A DNA stretch of 64,000 nucleotides from Chenopodium formosanum (Eukaryota; Streptophyta; Magnoliopsida; Caryophyllales; Amaranthaceae): contig CM044877.1 of NCBI GenBank assembly GCA_024500155.1, positions 73,736,001 to 73,800,000 of the forward strand. The letters run 5' to 3'. The notes beneath the pieces were generated by a model. It made no database searches. It was given only the letters and a program-made list of their open reading frames with translations, and was not told the origin of the DNA. Both the position numbers and the translations under genes were made by a program. The number at the start of each line of letters is the position of its first letter. The first letter of the stretch is position 1. Below, in pieces: positions 35,097 through 48,297 of the stretch.

Positions 35097-37041
35097 TGTA
35101 GACACCCATTTGTGTCTCCCCAAAACCAAACCCGGTGATGAGTGTCTTTCACGTCGAATCATAATCGAATGAAACGAAGTGTAGAAAGGTTTAGTGTAGC
35201 GGAAAGTTTTATTTCTTTTCTCTTCTCCCTGATTTTGAAAACTTTATTTTAAGAAAAAACAGCCAATCCAGTTTGGTTGGTCCATGATATGGGTCCAATA
35301 GTGGTGTAGTTGGATGGGGCTTGCAAAGACCTTTCCAACGATATATTATAAGCCCAATTCCGATGAATATTGAGGAAGTTATGGCCAATTTACTAAACTG
35401 GGTCCGGTTTGAGCTTTATGTACGGCCCAATGATCTAGGGGATGGCCTAATATAATTTATCATTCATAATGCAATTAGGAATGGTTTTAGTCTTCTAGAA
35501 CATCCTAGAAGGTTCTTTTAATTCCTAATTCAATTAGGACTTTTCAGAGTTTTAATCAAGATCAAATAGCATTTTCGATGGAATTATATTATTTTATCTT
35601 CCAGTACGGGAAATTTATCAGATTTTCGAAAACGCGTTGAAAAATAGTTTGGCGTCCAACCCCAGGCCTTGGCGCCTGGAACCAGGATTGGCGCCAGGCG
35701 CTAGCCATTGGCGCCTGGCGCTAGCCACTGGTGCTGGCGCCAACTAGCCAGGGCTGGCGCCAATGTGGTTTTACGATCTTCAGACTCTGTTTTGTTAAAT
35801 TATCTTTTTTGGATGATTTTCTCTATAAATATCGTATTAAAAACTCCGTTTTCATTCACGAATTACCAATTATCAATTACCATTCATTAATTCTCTTCAT
35901 TCGTAATTCATTCATCTCATTCGTTCATCAATTTTCAATCAAATATTAATTCTTTAGCATTCTTTCTCTCTTGCTTTTTAATACAAAATTCCGCATTCAC
36001 AAGATCTTGAAACACTTATCCATATTTGAAGTTGCCTTCGCCCTAAACGTGAAAGGTTTTAATTTCTGAGGGTTTGGTCTCAAATCTCTCTTTCAATTAT
36101 TTAATTTAATTGTTTTGATTATTATTTTCCTTGAAGTTACTAACGTGTGTATTTTGTTATTAGAAAGAGGTACGAAGCATCAAAGTAAGTACTTTAATGG
36201 TTTAATTGATATTATGATATAGAAATCATGTGTACATTGTTTTTTTGATTCCTAGTATCATGTCTAGGGTAATTTTAATATTAAGTATGATTAAAAGTAC
36301 GATGCTTCCTATATTCTTCCTAATATTTATTATTGTTAGTATCATGTTAGGGGTAAAGCTTTGATTTTTATTGTTTAGTGACATGTTAGGATTTGTTATT
36401 AATCTTGTTAGTATCACGCCTAGGATCTTGCTATGCTTTAACATGATCATGATGATTATGATTATGGTTGATATTATTGTTATTAATGATGGTGATTATT
36501 TATTTATGTTGCTTGATATTATTTTATTTGTTATTGCTTGATCACCTTTTATTGCATGTTAAAGGGAATTTGTACTTGTAATCATGCTTAATAAGATAAT
36601 TAATAATCTTGTTAGGGTTAGTTTTGATTATAATTCAAGTGATCGCCAATAATAGATTTATTTGTGCATTAATATTCAACCAACATAGATTAAACAGGTT
36701 TAGGGTTAATCTATTGATTGCATGTTAGTCAGAAAGCGCACATGAATACGAGCAGAATAAAGTAGAGGCCTATTATTAGGGCAGGTTCAATCTCTTTTAG
36801 GTTGGATTTGTACCTTCATCCCCGAACCCTTATTTGGTTCATGACCTTATGGAGTTGACAATCTCTTGGATCGTTAAGGGGTGTAAACTTCATCCTATGA
36901 ACGGTTTACAAGTTCCTAAAAAACTTGTTGGCGACTCTTTTGCTCTATCTTCTTCCCTTTTGGACGCCACCGTACTTTAGTGTATGATCACAGTGGGGTT
37001 CAAGCTAATGGGATTTTAAAGGCTTGAAATTATTCCCTACA
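35097..37041 (+). repeat. Solo LTR (copy B), 1.95 kb
   Basis: It begins TGTAGACACCC and ends ATTCCCTACA, with near-matching flanks AAGGG and AAGAG. It is the same family as copy A in opposite orientation. In order it contains the CTTTCCAACG...GTTATGGCC module (35331-35393), a cluster of five GGCGCC palindromes (35671-35761) and TATAAATA (35824-35831), suggesting a promoter. It interrupts exon 2 of the second REM copy. The LTR length and TGTAGACACC start fit a large Gypsy-type family (inference). Confidence 0.8.
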
Positions 37042-37814
37042 AAGAGCAAGATCGTATTACTCTACCACAGGTTTTAGCACCATCATTAAGATCTATTAAC
37101 TATACATAATTTTTAAGTACTACTCGTATGTACTATGTGATTGAAATAGCATGTTTCAGGTAAATGTTGAAGGTTTATCTGAAAGTTTTGATAGTGTTAC
37201 ATGAATATCGATTTGTATTTGCTACCTCCTGTTGTTAGTGTGATCGTTGAGGGTGGAATGATCAACTGTGGTCTGTCTCTTGGAGTCTTAGAAAACATTT
37301 TAAAAGTTGTTATTTGCATGACTGCATATGGCTCGATCGGTGAAACTGTTTTGGTTGGATCGCTGCTCGTGAATGATGTTTTTGTTGAACAATTTTGAAG
37401 ACGTCTATAGAGAAATAGCAGTAGCAGAGGAGCAATTTATGCTAAAAACAGAGTTTTTTTTGCTTCTTTTGGTAGTGTTGGTGGACATCCATCTTTGACT
37501 TTTGAGTTTAATAATCTGAAATAAGGGTGAAAAATGCTCTCTTGGGCTAATGGTCACTGAATCAGATTTCATCGATCCAATTTGTAATCACGTTACTGAT
37601 TTAGATGACTGATATAAAGCAAATTTAGTGAAATGGTTTATAAGCAATTCAATTGCACATTTTCATAAGAATGGACAAGCCATCTTTTAAGGCATTATTT
37701 AGAAAAATAGTAGAGCAAAAACATGGGTAATTTCCTGTCAGTGTCATACTACTCGGAGAAGACCTGAAATTCATAATTAGACAAATTTGTATTTGGAATA
37801 GTATAGTAGCAAAG
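37042..37814 (+). other. Remnant REM intron and flank sequence
   Basis: 37150-37195 matches the exon 2 donor region of the intact REM gene. 37240-37400 resembles 7570-7710, and 37650-37740 resembles 8850-8960. The small frame at 37201-37398 is not similar to anything I recognise and is probably fortuitous. Confidence 0.45.
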
Positions 37815-38595
37815 TGTAGGGAATTATAGGTACTACGCAGCGGAAAAACATGAATCATATTCATACAGTACCTAATCCCAAGATCTAATGCATAACACAT
37901 AAAGAACATATAATCGTACCTTTGAAGCGTGATTCCACGTGCGATCGAGCAAGAACAATGGGAGATAAAGAACCCCAAGCGTGATTCCTCTACTTAGTCC
38001 ACGAGCATGGATTAAACCACCACTAATGCTAGTTAGTTGTGACTAAACACTTCAATCAACCTTCAACAGAGATACGAGCCACGAACACACCACAACACCA
38101 CCCACGCACCACCACACGCGCCACCCCAGGAGGAGGGCCGTACGGACAGGGAGGAGAGAGAGAGGGCCGAGTAGAGAGAGAGAGAGTTAGGGTTTTTGGG
38201 AAACTTGGTTGCTTGTGTGACAATTCACTGTATGTCAATTGTTGTGTCATGCAACCCTAGGCATAGTTTATATTTATAGATCATATCTAGAAATAAAACC
38301 ATGTTAAGTCCAAAACCCATTAGACTCTTCTAACTATCCAAGCCCAATTATCAACATGGTATGTCATGAAGTCATGAGGCCCAATAATGGGCCTCTAACT
38401 TGTTTAACCCAATACTCTTATGTGCGACCTTGTAGGATCCATTCTATAAGGCTTTGGGCTATTAAGCTAGCTCAAAGATCAATTGTCATATCTAGCACCA
38501 AAATTTGACGACCCTATAGAATGAACTTATTATCTCCATAATAGTGATCCTTGATATATCTAGTAATTGCATTTATCGAAGACATAACTCCTTCA
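37815..38595 (-). repeat. LTR (3' LTR in element orientation)
   Basis: 781 bp. On the minus strand it contains CTATAAATATAAAC (about 38267-38280), a probable TATA box, and a GA/TC-rich tract (AGAGAGAGAGGG) at about 38152-38190. Confidence 0.85.
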
Positions 38596-41500
38596 ATCTC
38601 CCACTTGTCTGAGACAAGTGCGCAATATTCAAATTCCTTAAGTCAATGTGTGTCGATTTGATAATATGATTGCATCTCATGTCGTGATCATATTTGTCTA
38701 CAAATCTTTTCTTGAAATACTGAGTGAGATTCACAGAACAAATGATTACTATGTAATGCATTTGAGCACGACCATGCATTTTCTGAATTCTTCCTCTTCA
38801 AGGGGCCAAGACACATTCCTAATTAAATAGGTAGACTCAATCCAATCTTGTGGCAACCAAAGCTCCCACTCAACTCATGAAGCAACCGAGAAACACCCTT
38901 TATAATCCCCAGTAACGGCTGGACGTTTGAATGTACCACAGTTACATCAATCATTGAATGGAATCAGTGTTCCACTCATGTCAAAGGAATCCACTAATAT
39001 ATCCGGAAGTTCTATACTTGAACTTCAAAGTAGGTCTATAGTTCGATCATGCATCATTCATGCATACCCATGTGATTGACCGAGCTTCACTACGCTCCTA
39101 TAGCCCATGAAACTGCGTTATCCAATCAATCTTAACATGCTAGTCCATTATTAGAAATCATTTATGTCCAGTTTAATGATTCCGAACTAGGAACTCAAAT
39201 AATATATGGATTTTGTTCACCTGTAGGGTTTCATTCACCAGGTCATCAACCTGATGAGCCCATCAATCCATAATTATTTTGGACATTTTATTTAATCTTG
39301 AAACCACGATTAAATAAGATTGAAACTTTGTTTCAATTGATAAACATAATTCTGCAAATGAATGTATTACACATGTAACTTGTTTTTCCCCAAAAACAAA
39401 TACAACTTCTAATTACATCATTTGCCTCAATCCAGTTTCATTAGCATGTTTCTCATGCTTTGGAAATGGAAGGGGTTTAGTAAGTAGAGTTCATGAGACA
39501 TTCTCATAAACATGAATTTTGCAATTTCTAAATTTTAATAATCATTTTCATCTCCATACACTAAGAATTTTTCTTCCTCCTTTCACAAGGAACTTAGAAA
39601 TTTCTAATTTGTATTCCAACGTTACATAGGATTTCGATTGAAATCTATCATCACTTGTTCTTAAAAAACATGTGAATCAAATAGACGAGTATATTCCATG
39701 ACATGCATGATGCATCCTTTGCATATTGCATGAGGATCATCACTCTAAACCTTAATTTCATCAACCTTTCTCAAAGCATTGAATCATTAATCAATGTGTC
39801 ATGTTACATTGGATTGAAACTCCTTTCAATATAATGTTGAACCTTATAAGAATCTTATCAATATAAGTTTCTTAACCAAGCTCAAACATCCATCAAAACC
39901 TATCTCTATAGATCTTGAATCCCAAATGTACTCATCTTCTTCTACAAGATTTCCATACAAAATGCATTAGCCATCACTTGACCCTTCAAGAAATGAATAA
40001 TTGCTCTCTGTACTAGACTAAGAAGACTTCGTAGCTCCCACTAAACATCTTGTACACACAAGACATTTTCTTCATTTTACGAGAACATCAAACGATTTGA
40101 TTTACTCACAAAATTAAGAACACTAACTCCATGATGCTAACTTCAATCCATTGAGGATCTTCTATGCATCCCTAGGATTATTGGATCTCCAAACTTTTGA
40201 TTGTATCATATACAAATCTTCTTTCATGAACAATTTCAAGAAAGCGTTTTGAAATCCATCTACCAAATTTCATAAGGCAGAAATCACTAAAATATCTTTG
40301 ATAGATCTTTGCAACATGACTAAAGTAAATGTTTCATCGTAGTCATAGTCATACTATGAATTTGTTGAATCCTTTAACAAGTCTTTGCTTTAGTTAGAAA
40401 TTTTTTTTCTTTCTTGTCTGTTTTGCTTCAAGTGTCATACACTTGCTTACAGACATAGAATCTATTTCAGATTTCCTGGTTTTTAAATCACTTGGAGTTA
40501 TAACTTGTCAAATCATCTTTGTTACTTGCATAATCATCATGTTCCAAAACGAATGTTTTAGAACTCTTAATCAATATGAAATCATATTTCTTTGACTAAG
40601 TTTTACATATGCTAGTCATTGTTGTGGGTTTGATGCAACAATTGAAACTTATACAACAACTTTGTTTAGTTTCAATGAGAAACGACAATTGAGGATGTGC
40701 ACTTGGAATGTACTACCTTCGACACATGGTTATTATTCCCATTACACTTAATGAGACCATGCGTTTTCACTTGTAACATGAGGTGAATCATGCTCATATT
40801 GTTGCTTTGATTCGATTACTTCTCAAATTTCTTCAAGATCTTCGAATTCACTTTTCTTGAACTCTTTCAAGGCTCTCAAACTTTTCAAGATTCTTATACT
40901 CCCACTTGCCTTTTGAGGAGGAATATTTAGCATAGGGTGAACCAATTATGGTTTGAGCCATGTTTGTTTGTTGCTTTTTTCGAACTCTTTCGAGATTTAT
41001 ACTACTCCCACTTGACCTTTTGGAACAATTTCCATAAGGGCACCTACTTGAGCAACAAACATTTTGTGCTAAGTATGATTTGTGTAGTAGTACCCCGTGC
41101 TCTGTGTAGGAATTGATCGTGCATTAAACGATTTAATACAACATTTATTCCTTGCTTTGTAGAAAGACTTAATAAGAAATTTTCTTATCCATATCACACA
41201 TGAAGCCTTTGCTACAATTTGATTTGACCTATGTAGTTTGTTTAGTTTTGTAGCTTAATTTAAAAGTATATCCCTTGAACAATGGTTGGAAGATAGGTAA
41301 TTTTCATCCATTATCAAAATATATCTTATATAGATTGATAGCTCCCTTCATAAACACTTCACAAGGTTTTCTTTCGGAGTTTGTCGTAAAAATACAACTC
41401 TTGGATGTTTATCAAGGTCTTGGCTTAAATTCTCATTATTACGATCATATCGCAATGCTTTGAATGTGTTGCCAAGTATATGTCTTGACTTAAATTTTCA

Positions 41501-44473
41501 CAATTACAATCATATTGTAATATAATCATTATCTTGTTAAGTTGATACTGAACTTCATACTGAACATTTTGAACTTTTCAAAATTTTCACTCTTATGCTT
41601 CAACTAAGCACAAGTAGTGATCGTATCACAAATGAAGTTTCATTGTCCGTCTCTAGCCTTTGAACCTTTGATTTTCTTACATCGATATGTATTCGACCTC
41701 GAGTCCGCATCATCATTTCTCTAAATGGTGACTTTGTCAATAATTTCAAATTAGAATGATATTTACATATATAAATGGATTCATAATCTAATGATATTTA
41801 AAGTCCATCCCTTTGGATCTTCCGCATGCAATGTTCATTTTCATTCGAATTAATTGACCTTTTAGAGACAATTTATATATATAGAAATGGTTTAATTATT
41901 TCTATCATATAGAACTTTGAGCCTATTTAGCAACTCAAAACACATTATGACTCAATGAAGCATAGAATAACATTTATTCCACGTTTTTTAATCTTCGATG
42001 CGTAATCATTACTAACATTGAATGGTGTTTTGATAATGACAAGAATAAATAACATTTATTTAATTCTAGCCAATAACAAGGTAAGGTGAAATATAAGTGC
42101 TACTTGTAAAGTTGCAACTTTTGCTTCCAGACTCGTAGACTCTACTTGTGAAGTAGCAACATTTGCTTCTAAACTTGTAGATTTATTTCTCCTTTAGCCA
42201 TACTTCTTCATTTAGTTCAAACTCATTCTCAATGAGAGAGAACTAAACAAGACATCATATGTCCAAGAAGTAGCAATGCGCTAAATTAATTTCTATAATA
42301 TACTTCTTAAATTGGAACATTTCCATTCTTTTACCTTCCAACTATATGAGGTAGTTTCTAATCAATTGGAATTGGTCCATTTAATTTGAAACATTTATTG
42401 TTCATAACAACTTTTAGCATGTAAGTAGTTCGAGGTTTGAGAAGTAGCAACTTGTTTGCATTTCTTGGCCTATAACTTCTTAATGCAATCCTCATATATT
42501 CGTAAACCTTTCCTATTTGAGCCACTTAGAACACTTCTCTTAAGCACATTTCATGATTTTGCTAAGTCTATTCAATCATCATTCATATTAGAGTTTAATC
42601 AACTATTTAACTCTTATATAAAGTGGATGAAGAATAGCGTCATTTGATCAACTTTTGATCATAGAGTTTTGCAATCACTTTCTTATATTCAATCATATTG
42701 AAGATAAGAGATTTTATTGGACTTCTATACTTGTCTTTTAGAGAGTTTGTACCTCCCATCTCATTGTATCCCTTGAAACACTTTTCAAAATGAAGATGTG
42801 TTGGCATTTTGCTCAAAAATTTTGAATAAAACCAACCTTAGACATGTGACATGGATTTCTAAAACTTGCCTTTTAGAAGCATCTTAGCAAAGTTGGAATA
42901 TAGGTTTATGGATTATCTTTTAACCTTTTGAGAACGTTTCTCAACTTTATTTTCAATCGAGGAGATTATATATAATAATAAAATTAGAACGACATGTTAC
43001 TTAAAAGTAAACGCAAAATTCAATTATGTTTAATAAAAATTTAAAGTACCATAAGCGATTATAAAACTGGTAACTTTAAAACATTCATTCATTTAATTGA
43101 TCCCTATTGAATAGAATGATTCCAAGATCCTTTATTTGTGCAATAATTGATCGGACTTTGGCCCTACCATCAACTATTATATTTTCAAGGTGAGTAAACT
43201 CTTTACTGATTACAACTCTTTGTAATTCTTGGTTGAATAATTATCCATCACATGTTTAATTATTACCCTTAGCTTCAAGGTTCTAAACTCTTTAGGTAAC
43301 CTTGTTGAGTATAACCAATCAAAAGTGTAAAATTTGTTTTACCCCCACTCCCCTAAGATATAATATGACACCCTGCTTTGGCATGACCCATCATAAATAT
43401 CGAAGGTTTCATCGGGTTTTTGATTGGAAAAACTACCTCAATATTTCTGGGACCTAGATTCATTATGTTGTGATTATTTAGTGAACTCTAGCGTATCATC
43501 AAACAACATAAATAAAATCTAACATGCATAATCTACTAATGCATAAATAAAACATGACAAAGTATGGCCCCTTAATCCTAAGAAAACTAATAAAGCAAAA
43601 GCTCCCACTTGAACCTTCATGGATCTCATCCATCTTGCTCTTTTGGGCCTCCACTTCATGGATTCTTGGATTAACTGCAACCTGTAATACTATATTCTAT
43701 CTACTACTTAAATAAAATAAAATAAATTACAAATATACTTAACGGTACGCAGACCGTATTTAGATTACAAAAATACGAAACGATGCGCAGATCGTATTTA
43801 GAATCTATGGGCCATACTAGTCTATATAGCAATATATAACATTATATATTATAAAATGCCATATAATAAATCATTCATCATGCTTTCCTAAGCTACAACA
43901 TCGAATGTTCACAGTAAAGGAACCATGACTCCTAAATATCTCATATTTTAATTAATAAAATTAGATAATATCATATATTATTCATGACCATCAATAAAAT
44001 ATCATATATTCTAAATTAGTCATGAGATAGAATCAAATCTTATTTTAATCTTAAAAGATAAATCATATTTATCCTCAAAGATTATCCTAACAAAGTTAGA
44101 AAATTCTATCCTAATTACTAGCCAATCACAAAATTTTAAATCAATTATATCCAATATTAATTATGGGATAATCACATTATTTAAATCAATTATTATCCTT
44201 TTGGAATATGCTCAGAATATCCTAACAAATCTTATCCAAAATTAACCACTTTAATTATGGATAATTACCAATTTAATAACTTTAAATATGGATAATATCA
44301 AATATAACAACTTTTGAATATTTGATTTTATCCTAAAATAAAAGATTTTATCCAAATAAAACCTATTTCATCTTTTAAAAATAAAAGATCATATTTTCAA
44401 AATATTTTATCTCATCCAAAATAAATCATATTTATCTTGAAATATTTTTTAAAATAAAATAATAATATTATTT

Positions 44474-44716
44474 TTATAACCGTGCACCAGCCACCGTGGT
44501 GTGGCCAGCCGAAGCCGGCCACAGTGGCCGTACACCGTGAGGTGTACGCTGCTCTACAGCGGTGCACAGCAGCAGCAGTAGTGCCGTGCAACTGTTGCAC
44601 GGTGCTGCTGTTGCTGCACCCTTGACCCGACCTGCTGCCCTGCCCTGCCCCTCCCTCCGGACCACCTGCAGCGGCAGCCGCCGTGGCTACGCCACCCAGC
44701 CGCGGCTGCCGCTGCT
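44474..44716 (-). other. GC-rich structured leader of the 8.2-kb element
   Basis: An island of high GC content in AT-rich DNA, about 550 bases inside the 5' LTR in element orientation. It has perfect inverted repeats: GCAGCGGCAGCCGC (44668-44681) with its complement at 44702-44715, CCGTGCAA with TTGCACGG (44584-44602), and GTACACC with GGTGTAC (44530-44547). Translated frames are Ala/Leu-rich and overlapping, so coding is doubtful. Confidence 0.6.
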
Positions 44717-45263
44717 AAAAAAAAACTTTTTTTTTTTTAATTTAGTTTAAATAAAACAAAACATATTTTGTAAAATTAAATTAATGACTTAATGTTAATG
44801 TGGTCCAATTAATTTCAAAATTAATCAAATTCAATCTTGAAATCAGGGTTCTTCATGAAATTAATCCCCAATTTAATTTAACACTTAAATTAAATAATTT
44901 GATAATGAAAAATTCATAATTTATCATGAAATCAAATAGATTAAAATCATTAATTACATAGTAAACGAATTAAATCAAAACCAAAACACAAATTTCATAA
45001 ATTAGGGTTTATTATTTCGAAATTTTTGAAAAAATATGGCGGGGGGTTCGAATTTTTCGAATAATCTAGGGCAAAATTCGGATCTCTTCATGGCTATTTT
45101 GAGCATTATTAAATCACATTTAATCAATTCCAAGAGTTAAATCACATTTAATATAATAATTGACCCATAATTAAATTATTCTCCCTTCTAATTGAATTAA
45201 AATTGTGGACTATCAAAGAATTATAGTCAATATGCGTAAATGCAATAGGCTAACTGATACCAC

Positions 45264-46044
45264 TGTAGGGAATTATAGGTACTATGCAGCGGAAAAACAT
45301 GAATCATATTCATACAGTACCTAATCCCAAGATCTAATGCATAACACATAAAGAACATATAATCGTACCTTTGAAGCGTGATTCCACGTGCGATCGAGCA
45401 AGAACAATGGGAGATAAAGAACCCCAAGCGTGATTCCTCTACTTAGTCCACGAGCATGGATTAAACCTCCACTAATGCTAGTTAGTTGTGCCTAAACACT
45501 TCAATCAACCTTCAACGGAGATTCGAGCCACGAACACACCACAACACCACCCACGCACCACCACACGCGCCACCCCAGGAGGAGGGTCGTACGGACAGGG
45601 AGGAGAGAGAGAGGGCCGAGTAGAGAGAGAGAAAGTTAGGGTTTTTGGGAAACTTGGTTGCTTGTGTGACAATTCACTGTATGTCAATTGTTGTGTCATG
45701 CAATCCTAGGCGTGGTTTATATTTATAGATCATATCTAGAAATAAAACCATGTTAAGTCCAAAACCCATTAGACTCTTCTAACTATCCAAGCCCAATTAT
45801 CAACATGGTATGTCATGAAGTCATGAGGCCCAATAATGGGCCTCTAACTTGTTTAACCTAATACTCTTATGTGTTACCTTGTAGGATCCATTCTATAAGG
45901 CTTTGGGCTATTAAGCTAGCCCAAAGATCAACTGTCATATCTAGCACCAAACATTGACGACCCTATAGAATGAACTTATTATCTCCATAATAGTGATCCT
46001 TGATATATCTAGTAATTGCACTTATCGAAGACATAACTCCTTCA
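45264..46044 (-). repeat. LTR (5' LTR in element orientation)
   Basis: 781 bp, partner of 37815-38595. The primer-binding site lies just inside at about 45250-45263 on the minus strand. Confidence 0.85.
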
Positions 46045-46370
46045 CGAAGTCTATACGTGCCTTAGAATGATGTTATGAGTTGGTCTTACAATATTTAAAA
46101 TTAATCTTTAGTGGATGACTAATATCATGGAGTTTGTATGGTAGTAGTCGTGTAATGTTGATATTTGTTGCATAATTAGTCAGTTTAAGTTGATGTTGAT
46201 GTAGTGTAAGGCTCCATTTATTACATGGTAGAAATTAGATAAGCTATTACTATTACCTTGAATGAAGGTCTGACTTATACCTTCAAAAAATATTAGGCAG
46301 CAGATGTTATTAATATTGTTAATCTTTTTTAATTGATAAATTTATCATCATGTTATTATGCATGCAGAAA

Positions 46371-46555
46371 AAACTCTGGCAGTTAGATTATGGTACTTAT
46401 CTAATAGGAAGGATCCTAAAGATGATGAAAAGGAAAGAGCTTCGAAAAAGGCTACCAGATTTATGGAGGCTATGGAGAGGCAGAACAACATTCAGAGCGC
46501 GCCTATGTTTTAGACAACCTGAATGCCTTCACATGTTACTAAAAGATCTAAACCG
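46371..46555 (+). pseudogene. Exon 3 of the second REM copy, with stops
   Basis: After a CATGCAG acceptor the sequence encodes LSNRKDPKDDEKERASKKAT and FMEAMERQNNIQSAPMF, parallel to exon 3 of the intact gene. TAG then replaces the CAG of MFQ, and a TGA follows three codons later. The exon end (TCTAAACCG before GTTTGT) is preserved. Confidence 0.75.
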
Positions 46556-46916
46556 GTTTGTTTTCTTTTCTATACCCCTGAGTTCTTTTAAGTTCTAATG
46601 TTATTTTTTTAGTTTCACCTCTAGTTAACATGTTAATTTTACAATCTCGAAATTCCTAATCGTAGTTCAAATATGCACCATGACACCATCTGATCTTGTT
46701 TTTCATGCCAGGAATCCAAATATTTGGTTATAAGCTGGTTAATTAATAGAAACAATATTGAGATGAATTAGAAAGTTGAATGGGAAGTAAATAAATAGTA
46801 GTGCACATTAATCCTTGAATATTCACACAGATTTTCTATGCTATAGTTTATTATCCTAGCATTATTTGCTACAAAATATAATTTACCAACTTATATAAAT
46901 GTTGATTTGTAAGTAG

Positions 46917-47189
46917 GTAATCCCAAATAGATGGGCAATAGAGCATATGGGCCAAGACACTCAAGCCGTGAAGCTGCAGGTTGGAAACCAAAGCTGGGTT
47001 GTTGGATACAAATGGGCAGCTAATAGGCCTAGTAAATTTAATCGCTACTATCTTTATACAAATTCGCTGAACTTTGTGTTTGATAATAATTTGGAGGTGC
47101 ATGATTCATGTGTATTCGAGCTGATTCAAAAAGGGAGTTTACCTGTCTTTAACATCTACATATTTCGTGCCATTAATAAAGGTAAGTGA
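46917..47189 (+). pseudogene. Exon 4 of the second REM copy (B3 half-domain)
   Basis: Open from the AG acceptor at 46915-46916 through VIPNRWAIEHM, LQVGNQSWVVGYKW and FVFDNNLEVHDSCVFELIQK to INKGK and TGA. It is highly similar to exon 4 of the intact gene but ends earlier. Confidence 0.75.
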
Positions 47190-47448
47190 AAGCGAATTAC
47201 AATAGCAAGGAAAATCAAATCACGATAACATGTACTCTGTAGTTGTTAGATAGAAAAGCTTGTTAATGCTTTTACTTCTGAAGTAGATGATTTAGTTAGA
47301 ATATTTTGGTGCTTAGAAGGTAGAACTTAGAAGTTGTCCTGGAAAACATTTGAGTAGGAATTGAGACAAATCATTGATAAATGATTTTTATCAGACTAGC
47401 TTAGTTTAATATATAGCCTTGTACTTTACTGAATGTATTGGTCCTGTT

Positions 47449-48297
47449 TGTTGGGTTTGAGAAGTGTGGAGAACGGTTCAAGGTGGCTAAGGGGTTGCAT
47501 AGCTTTGGTGTTAAGCTATGGATTGCTTGCTTGGTGCAAAGCAATAATGAAAAGTAGCAGCTGACTTCAAATGGGAATATCTCAAGATATAGAAGTGATA
47601 TTGAGATGATTCAAGTTGGAGGTGCTAGCTCGTCTCAAGAGCTTTCCAACGACTGGTCATAAGTTTAATTTGGTCGAGAATCGAGGAAGTTATGGCCATT
47701 TTACAAAGACTTGTCTGAGCAGTACGGGAGTTTTACTGAACTTCAGAAAGGTTCAGTCGAACTTGTCGTAGAAATTCAATTGCAACTGCTACTGCCTCAA
47801 AGTTTTGAATGAACCTCTGGAGGTTTGACCGATCCACCCTTGGTTCGGTCAAACATGGGGTAGGTTCGGTCGAACCTCGTGTGTGCCCTGTTTTCTACGG
47901 TTTTGCAACTTAAGCGATGTGGCTTATTTAAGACCTTAGGATTGTTTTATTTAACCTAGAACTATAAATACTCATGATTTGTCATTGTAGTGAAAAATGA
48001 ATAAGATGAGGGGAAATATGTAGAGAGAGTAAGCCTCAATGTAAAACCCAAACACTTAGGGTTTGAGTGTTTGAGAGGGTGAGTTTGGGATGGGAGCTTT
48101 AATGGTGATTAAAGCATGTAATCTACATTTATCTTCATCAAACTGTTACTCCATAGTGTATTGGTGGGTTTTTCTCCCGGTTCTCGGGTTTCCCACGGTA
48201 AATTCCCCTTGTCTCGTTTATTGCTTGTTTTTTCGTTTTCGTTATTGTTAATTGTCGTTAATCGCAAACTTAGTTAGCACATTCGGAATCCCTTTCA
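47449..48297 (+). repeat. 5' LTR of the 3.4-kb element
   Basis: Starts TGTTGGGTTTGAG and ends CCCTTTCA. It contains the shared CTTTCCAACG...GTTATGGCC module (about 47639-47706), TTCGGTCGAA-type palindromes (partly decayed) and TATAAATA at 47963-47970. Confidence 0.87.

Larger units (their letters stand above)
37815..46044 (-). mobile_element. ORF-less LTR retrotransposon, 8.2 kb (Copia-like)
   Basis: Two 781-bp LTRs (37815-38595, 45264-46044) start TGTAGGGAATTATAGG, end ACATAACTCCTTCA and differ at roughly 20 positions (about 97-98% identical by eye). Flanking 5-mers are CAAAG and CGAAG. On the minus strand the 5' LTR is followed by GTGGTATCAGTTAG, a tRNA-Met-type primer-binding site, and the 3' LTR is preceded by ACAAGTGGGAGAT. 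The 6.7-kb interior has no frame above about 65 codons and no recognisable retroviral-type domain. It lies in intron 2 of the second REM gene. Confidence 0.85.
35010..47189 (+). pseudogene. Second REM B3 gene, dismantled
   Basis: Recognisable pieces, in the same order as the intact gene: end of exon 2 (about 35018-35096, IVIDEEDKDDEDD), the exon 2 donor region (about 37150-37195, TGTTTCAGGTAAATGTTGAA), exon 3 (about 46371-46555) and exon 4 (46917-47189). The first B3 domain is missing here. Exon 3 contains two in-frame stops where the intact gene has Gln (TTTTAG and then TGA). A solo LTR lies inside exon 2 and an 8.2-kb LTR element lies in intron 2. Exon 4 still encodes an open second half of B3 ending in INKGK. 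Confidence 0.75.

Noticed and set aside
38039..38260. 73-codon frame repeated at 45488-45709
   Set aside because: It lies in both LTR copies, has a mirrored frame on the other strand and contains GA-rich repeats; no evidence of a protein.
44474..44750. Three overlapping ~62-codon frames in the GC-rich island
   Set aside because: Open frames arise from GC-rich composition and palindromes on both strands; Ala/Leu-rich with no motif.
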